DNA of 6,989 nucleotides from positions 1 to 6,989 of the forward strand of contig DASWKG010000169.1 of NCBI GenBank assembly GCA_036396755.1. Direction: 5' to 3'. The notes under the pieces were generated by a model. The model was not told the DNA's origin. It did no database searches and saw only the letters and a program-made list of their open reading frames with translations. Shown here piece by piece: positions 6,720-6,989 of the stretch. A program made the position numbers and the translations under genes. How positions within the stretch are numbered: the stretch's first letter is position 1; every line of letters begins with the position of its first letter. This stretch comes from DASWKG01 sp036396755. GTDB lineage: Bacteria > Actinomycetota > UBA4738 > CALAEC01.

Positions 6720-6724
6720 CGGAT

Positions 6725-6730
6725 CCTCCT
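6725..6730 (-). promoter_or_regulatory. Ribosome binding site fixing the LVIVD gene start
   Basis: The complement reads AGGAGG, a full consensus, 5 bases before the ATG at 6719. It decides the start, because the frame stays open for another 84 codons upstream without a comparable site. Confidence 0.85.
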
Positions 6731-6913
6731 GAGGGCCGGGGTTCGTGCCGGGCGACCAAGGGTTCGGAGCGGACCGACCCCCTCCCTTTGTGCGGCTGCA
6801 CAGCGTTCGCTCAGTGAAAAGGCCCGCCCGCGAGCCCGGCGGCGGCAGGAGTTCCTCGACGCGCCATCGAATCCCTCCTCGACCCGAAGGATCCTCGGGA
6901 ACCGGCCCGACCC

Positions 6914-6919
6914 AGGAGG
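6914..6919 (+). promoter_or_regulatory. Ribosome binding site of the rightward gene
   Basis: AGGAGG, continuing as AGGAGGAG to 6921, lies 11 bases (9 from the end of the longer match) before the ATG at 6931. It supports the start of the gene that runs off the right edge. Confidence 0.7.
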
Positions 6920-6930
6920 AGATCGCCCCG

Positions 6931-6989
6931 ATGCGCCACCCGTCCGCCCGCGTCGCCGCGGCGCTCGTCACGCTGGCGCTGCTCGCCGG
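6931..6989 (+). CDS. Start of a probable exported protein (cut at the window end)
   Basis: An ATG at 6931 opens a frame of 19 whole codons to the window edge, reading MRHPSARVAAALVTLALLA. A short basic start (R2, R7) followed by an unbroken Ala/Leu/Val stretch is the beginning of a signal peptide or a membrane anchor. A strong Shine-Dalgarno site precedes it at a usable distance. The gene is divergent from the LVIVD gene, and the pair may share control through the intergenic region. Its function cannot be told from 19 residues. Confidence 0.7.
   Translation, partial: MRHPSARVAAALVTLALLA

Larger units (their letters stand above)
6720..6930. promoter_or_regulatory. Divergent intergenic region with a 14-bp palindrome
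   Basis: This 211-bp stretch separates two divergently read genes for exported proteins and must carry both promoters. The only clear symmetric site is TGTGC-GGCT-GCACA at 6789-6802 (5-base arms), next to one of the few A/T-rich patches (6815-6820). The shape resembles a repressor or CRP-like operator, but the 4-base centre differs from the TGTGA-N6-TCACA of CRP/GlxR. A near-palindrome, CCGAAGGATCCTCGG, lies at 6884-6898. I see no convincing -35/-10 pair in either direction. Confidence 0.4.

Noticed and set aside
6884..6898. CCGAAGGATCCTCGG near-palindrome upstream of the rightward gene
   Set aside because: It is one base short of perfect symmetry and centred on an ordinary 8-base palindrome; on its own it is not enough to call an operator.
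6720..6971. N-terminal extension of the LVIVD gene by 84 codons (start at 6971)
   Set aside because: The extension lies over the divergent gene start and its ribosome site, has a Pro/Gly/Arg-rich composition unlike a protein N-terminus, and would bury the signal peptide. The ATG at 6719 has a full AGGAGG.
1..6989. CRISPR array, insertion sequence, phage or toxin-antitoxin module
   Set aside because: No spaced direct repeats, transposase, integrase or small paired genes are visible on either strand; base composition looks even throughout.

Overview
The window is very GC-rich and holds five protein genes: three complete ones and one cut off at each end. Four of the five encode proteins that look secreted or extracellular. 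Codon use (G/C third positions), weak or absent -35 elements, a leaderless GTG start and a Streptomyces-like ethylmalonyl-CoA mutase all suggest an actinomycete (Actinomycetota). I cannot place it further from the sequence.

Layout, left to right. (1) At 1-734 (+) is the C-terminal part of a BNR/Asp-box beta-propeller (sialidase-like) protein. (2) At 742-794 a long nested hairpin separates this gene from its convergent neighbour and probably terminates both. (3) At 796-2772 (-) is a complete B12-dependent acyl-CoA mutase with catalytic and cobalamin domains on one chain. It is of the ethylmalonyl-CoA mutase (Ecm/MeaA) type and is apparently read from a leaderless mRNA. (4) At 2826-3965 (-) is a secreted coiled-coil protein with an M23 peptidase domain, a putative cell-wall hydrolase. 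Its own promoter overlaps the terminator of the gene before it. (5) At 4149-6719 (-) is a large secreted protein: a seven-bladed LVIVD-type propeller, a DUF11-like domain, and a C-terminal region of about 290 residues that I do not recognise. (6) At 6720-6930 is a divergent intergenic region with Shine-Dalgarno sites facing both ways and a 14-bp palindrome. (7) At 6931-6989 (+) is the first 19 codons of another probably exported protein.

The three minus-strand genes do not look like one tight operon. A strong hairpin lies between the LVIVD gene and the M23 gene, and the mutase has its own -10 element, although read-through from the M23 gene across the 53-bp gap is possible. The mutase is the only metabolic gene. 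It would serve the ethylmalonyl-CoA pathway of acetyl-CoA assimilation, or supply precursors, but no partner gene (ccr, epi, mcd or similar) is visible here.

I see no mobile element, CRISPR array, tRNA or rRNA. Nothing here amounts to a clear new multi-gene system. The most unusual items are the His/Asp ring pattern of the LVIVD propeller, its unrecognised C-terminal region, the altered cobalamin motif of the mutase, and the overlapping terminator and promoter ahead of the M23 gene.
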